Shown here: positions 6,014 to 7,363 of the stretch, piece by piece
Position numbering within the stretch: position 1 is the stretch's first letter
Layout of the letters: every line of letters begins with the position of its first letter
From: UBA1424 sp041669225
GTDB lineage: Bacteria > Bacillota_I > Bacilli_A > RFN20 > CAG-826
DNA: 7,363 nt
NCBI GenBank assembly: GCA_041669225.1
Contig: JBAYBO010000048.1
Coordinates: 1-7,363 of the forward strand
Direction of reading: 5' to 3'
The notes under the pieces: model-generated
Database searches by the model: none
The model's input: only the letters and a program-made list of their open reading frames with translations
Told to the model about the DNA's origin: nothing
Program-made: the position numbers and the translations under genes

Positions 6014-7303
6014 TTATAAATTATCCATTAGCGTCCGTTTGATAACTCCGCCCCATAGGACATATCCATAGCGAGACATATGAAGACCATCACTTAAAAA
6101 GTAAGCAACATTCGGATTCCCGTTCGGTTTTAAAAGAATTGTTCCAGCGTCGATTGGTATTAGCCATTCACTGTTAGAGCCTTGGTTAGCATAGTTAATA
6201 ACGATGTTATTGCCCGTAATAATTTCTTCGGTGTATTGCATGAATCCAGGAAGTTTATTCATTAAAACGTAGTAAACTTGAGTATTTGGCAAATGTTCGT
6301 GAATGTCGTCAAATAACTCAACAAGCAAATTACCAGTTACCTGACCGGTTTCTTTGCTGTTAATAACATTGTTAATGCCGACATAAAGGACGACAGCTTT
6401 TGGCGAATAAGGATAAATAAGGCGTCTTGCCAGTGCGTCGCGCCAATGCTGAACCGTCGTTCCGCCAATGCCGTGATTATAAGAAATAATCGGAGCTAAA
6501 TCCTGAATTGATGTGTCCCAGTTTTCCATTGAAGAAGAGCCGCCTAAGAGCACGCGGTGATTTAACTCTTCGCCTTCTTTAACTTCATATTTTTGAGCTT
6601 TTGATTCGTAATTACTTGAAACCGCATAAGTTGAAGTGACATCAACGACAAGAGCGGAATGCTCACTGGTTACGCTTTGATAGGAAGTGATAATGATGAC
6701 AATGTTTGTTTCTATTGAATAAGTTGCACTGATGATTTCGGTTGCTGTTTTGCGGACATATCCAAGATTATCAAGACAATCATCCGCACTATTTTCTAAG
6801 CGCAAAATCGCGGCTTTTGTTAAATTGACAATCCCACTAGATATCGGAATGTTACAAACGCTTTCGAACACAAAGCTTTCGCTCATTGCATCATTAATTT
6901 TCTCGACAGGAATATATTCCGGTTCAACGTAGGTCCCTTCCTGTTCAACATTCCATCCCGCATATAAGAACAAATTTCCCATTGCTAAATCAACGTCAAA
7001 ATTCCATTCTTCTAAACAGGCTTTTTCTTTGTACCAACCATTAAATGAATAACCTTCTCTTTGTGGATTTTCCGGTGCGATGACTAGTTGACCAATATCA
7101 ATCTCGTTTTGATGATAAAGTAAGTCATCCCCCGTCGCTACGTATCCACTTGGAAGCGTGGCTTGGTCTTTTCGGTAATTCAACATGAAATTAACGACTG
7201 GCTCTGGTGTGACATACTGATAACCTTCATTATGGTTATCATCGCATCCGCATAAAGCGCCGACAAGTAACGGAAGAAGAATGAGCAAACGATATTTTTT
7301 CAT
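6014..7303 (-). CDS. Surface lipoprotein: InlB-B/Flg_new repeat plus SGNH/GDSL hydrolase
   Basis: Predicted lipid-anchored esterase on the outer face of the membrane, 429 residues. The signal peptide is MKKYRLLILLPLLVGALCGC with lipobox LCGC, lipid-modified Cys20 and mature start CDDN. Residues about 72-118 form one Listeria-Bacteroides (Flg_new/InlB B-type) repeat: PENPQREGYSFNGWYKEKAC, then EEWNFDVDLAMGNLFLYAGW; such modules usually mediate surface display or binding. Residues about 130-245 are an unassigned beta-rich stretch. The hydrolase domain starts at about 248: block I LLGGSSSMENW (nucleophile probably Ser257), block II NHGIGGTT, block III YVGINNV, block V DGLHMSRYG with Asp405 and His408. 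Block I (GSS for GDS) and block III (GINN for GxND) are variant, but the Ser-Asp-His triad looks complete, so activity is likely. A carbohydrate acyl ester is the likeliest substrate by context. The start is fixed by a near-perfect AAGGAGGG nine bases upstream. Confidence 0.88.
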   Translation of the reverse strand: MKKYRLLILLPLLVGALCGCDDNHNEGYQYVTPEPVVNFMLNYRKDQATLPSGYVATGDDLLYHQNEIDIGQLVIAPENPQREGYSFNGWYKEKACLEEWNFDVDLAMGNLFLYAGWNVEQEGTYVEPEYIPVEKINDAMSESFVFESVCNIPISSGIVNLTKAAILRLENSADDCLDNLGYVRKTATEIISATYSIETNIVIIITSYQSVTSEHSALVVDVTSTYAVSSNYESKAQKYEVKEGEELNHRVLLGGSSSMENWDTSIQDLAPIISYNHGIGGTTVQHWRDALARRLIYPYSPKAVVLYVGINNVINSKETGQVTGNLLVELFDDIHEHLPNTQVYYVLMNKLPGFMQYTEEIITGNNIVINYANQGSNSEWLIPIDAGTILLKPNGNPNVAYFLSDGLHMSRYGYVLWGGVIKRTLMDNL

Positions 7304-7306
7304 AAA

Positions 7307-7363
7307 CTATTTCCCTCCTTGGCTTTTTACAAAGCCGAGCAGTTCGTTAAGCTCACAAGTGGC
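7307..7363 (-). CDS. C-terminal tail of an upstream operon gene, partial
   Basis: The minus strand is open from the right edge to a TAG at 7307-7309, giving 18 residues: ATCELNELLGFVKSQGGK. The other two minus-strand frames are closed within this short stretch. The stop lies three bases before the lipoprotein ATG and the lipoprotein's ribosome binding site lies inside the last codons, which is the normal layout of adjacent operon genes. The tail is too short to assign. From context, a component of the sugar transporter or a glycan-degrading enzyme is plausible (inference). A 57-base open frame alone is weak evidence, so confidence rests mostly on the spacing. Confidence 0.55.
   Translation of the reverse strand, partial: ATCELNELLGFVKSQGGK
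7313..7320 (-). promoter_or_regulatory. Strong ribosome binding site of the lipoprotein gene
   Basis: The minus strand reads AAGGAGGG, complementary to the 16S rRNA tail, nine bases before the ATG at 7303. It is embedded in the last codons of the upstream reading frame, typical of a tight operon. It is the best such site in the window and predicts high lipoprotein expression. Confidence 0.85.
7321..7336. other. Short inverted repeat next to the lipoprotein ribosome binding site
   Basis: GGCTTT-TTAC-AAAGCC can form a 6-bp stem with a 4-base loop directly 5' of the AAGGAGGG site in the transcript. It lies inside the tail codons of the upstream gene. It is not followed by a T-run, so it is not a classical terminator. 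It may only be chance, or it may set transcript ends or translation. Confidence 0.3.

Noticed and set aside
1..7363. Search for CRISPR repeats, insertion-sequence ends, tRNA genes and phage genes.
   Set aside because: No regularly spaced repeats, transposase or integrase motifs, or tRNA-like cloverleaf were seen. The window is almost entirely coding.

Overview
The window looks like a piece of chromosome from a low-GC Gram-positive bacterium, probably an uncultured Bacilli or Tenericutes-like lineage. The reasons are the A+T-rich, tightly packed genes, the AGGAGG-type ribosome binding sites, a lipoprotein without outer-membrane features, and an MsmK/UgpC-type sugar ABC ATPase next to a YesL (DUF624)-type membrane protein. 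TGA is used as a real stop (1069-1071 and the ATGA overlap at 5515-5518), and the Trp codons I checked are TGG. The standard bacterial code therefore fits, and the mycoplasma code does not. The lineage is inference.

Left part, plus strand (1-1071): the 3' part of an aspartate/glutamate-racemase family gene, whose true start lies before the window, followed 19 bases later by a small GNAT acetyltransferase. They look like the end of a short operon. It runs tail to tail into the minus-strand operon, and the two last genes overlap by 8 bp with no visible terminator.

Rest of the window, minus strand (7363 down to 1064): one compact operon. In transcription order it holds: the C-terminal tail of an unidentified gene; a lipoprotein with an InlB-B/Flg_new-type repeat and a C-terminal SGNH esterase domain; a small two-TM protein; a one-TM protein whose outer domain resembles one lobe of a sugar-binding protein; a six-TM YesL/DUF624-like protein; a 625-residue MsmK/MalK-like ATPase with an unusually long C-terminus; and a leaderless CE2-like SGNH carbohydrate esterase. 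Gaps run from a 4-bp overlap to 14 bp, so the genes are very probably co-transcribed and partly translationally coupled.

Working model (inference): this is the distal half of a glycan uptake locus for an acylated (perhaps acetylated) carbohydrate. The surface lipoprotein esterase would act outside, a carbohydrate-type ABC importer powered by the long ATPase would bring oligosaccharides in, and the cytosolic CE2-like esterase would remove remaining acyl groups. The importer's permeases and full-length binding protein are not in the window and may lie upstream. The three membrane proteins between lipoprotein and ATPase form a compact set with no assigned function. Together with the apparently triplicated regulatory domain of the ATPase, they are the least explained and most interesting part. 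There is no gene-free stretch over 300 bases.
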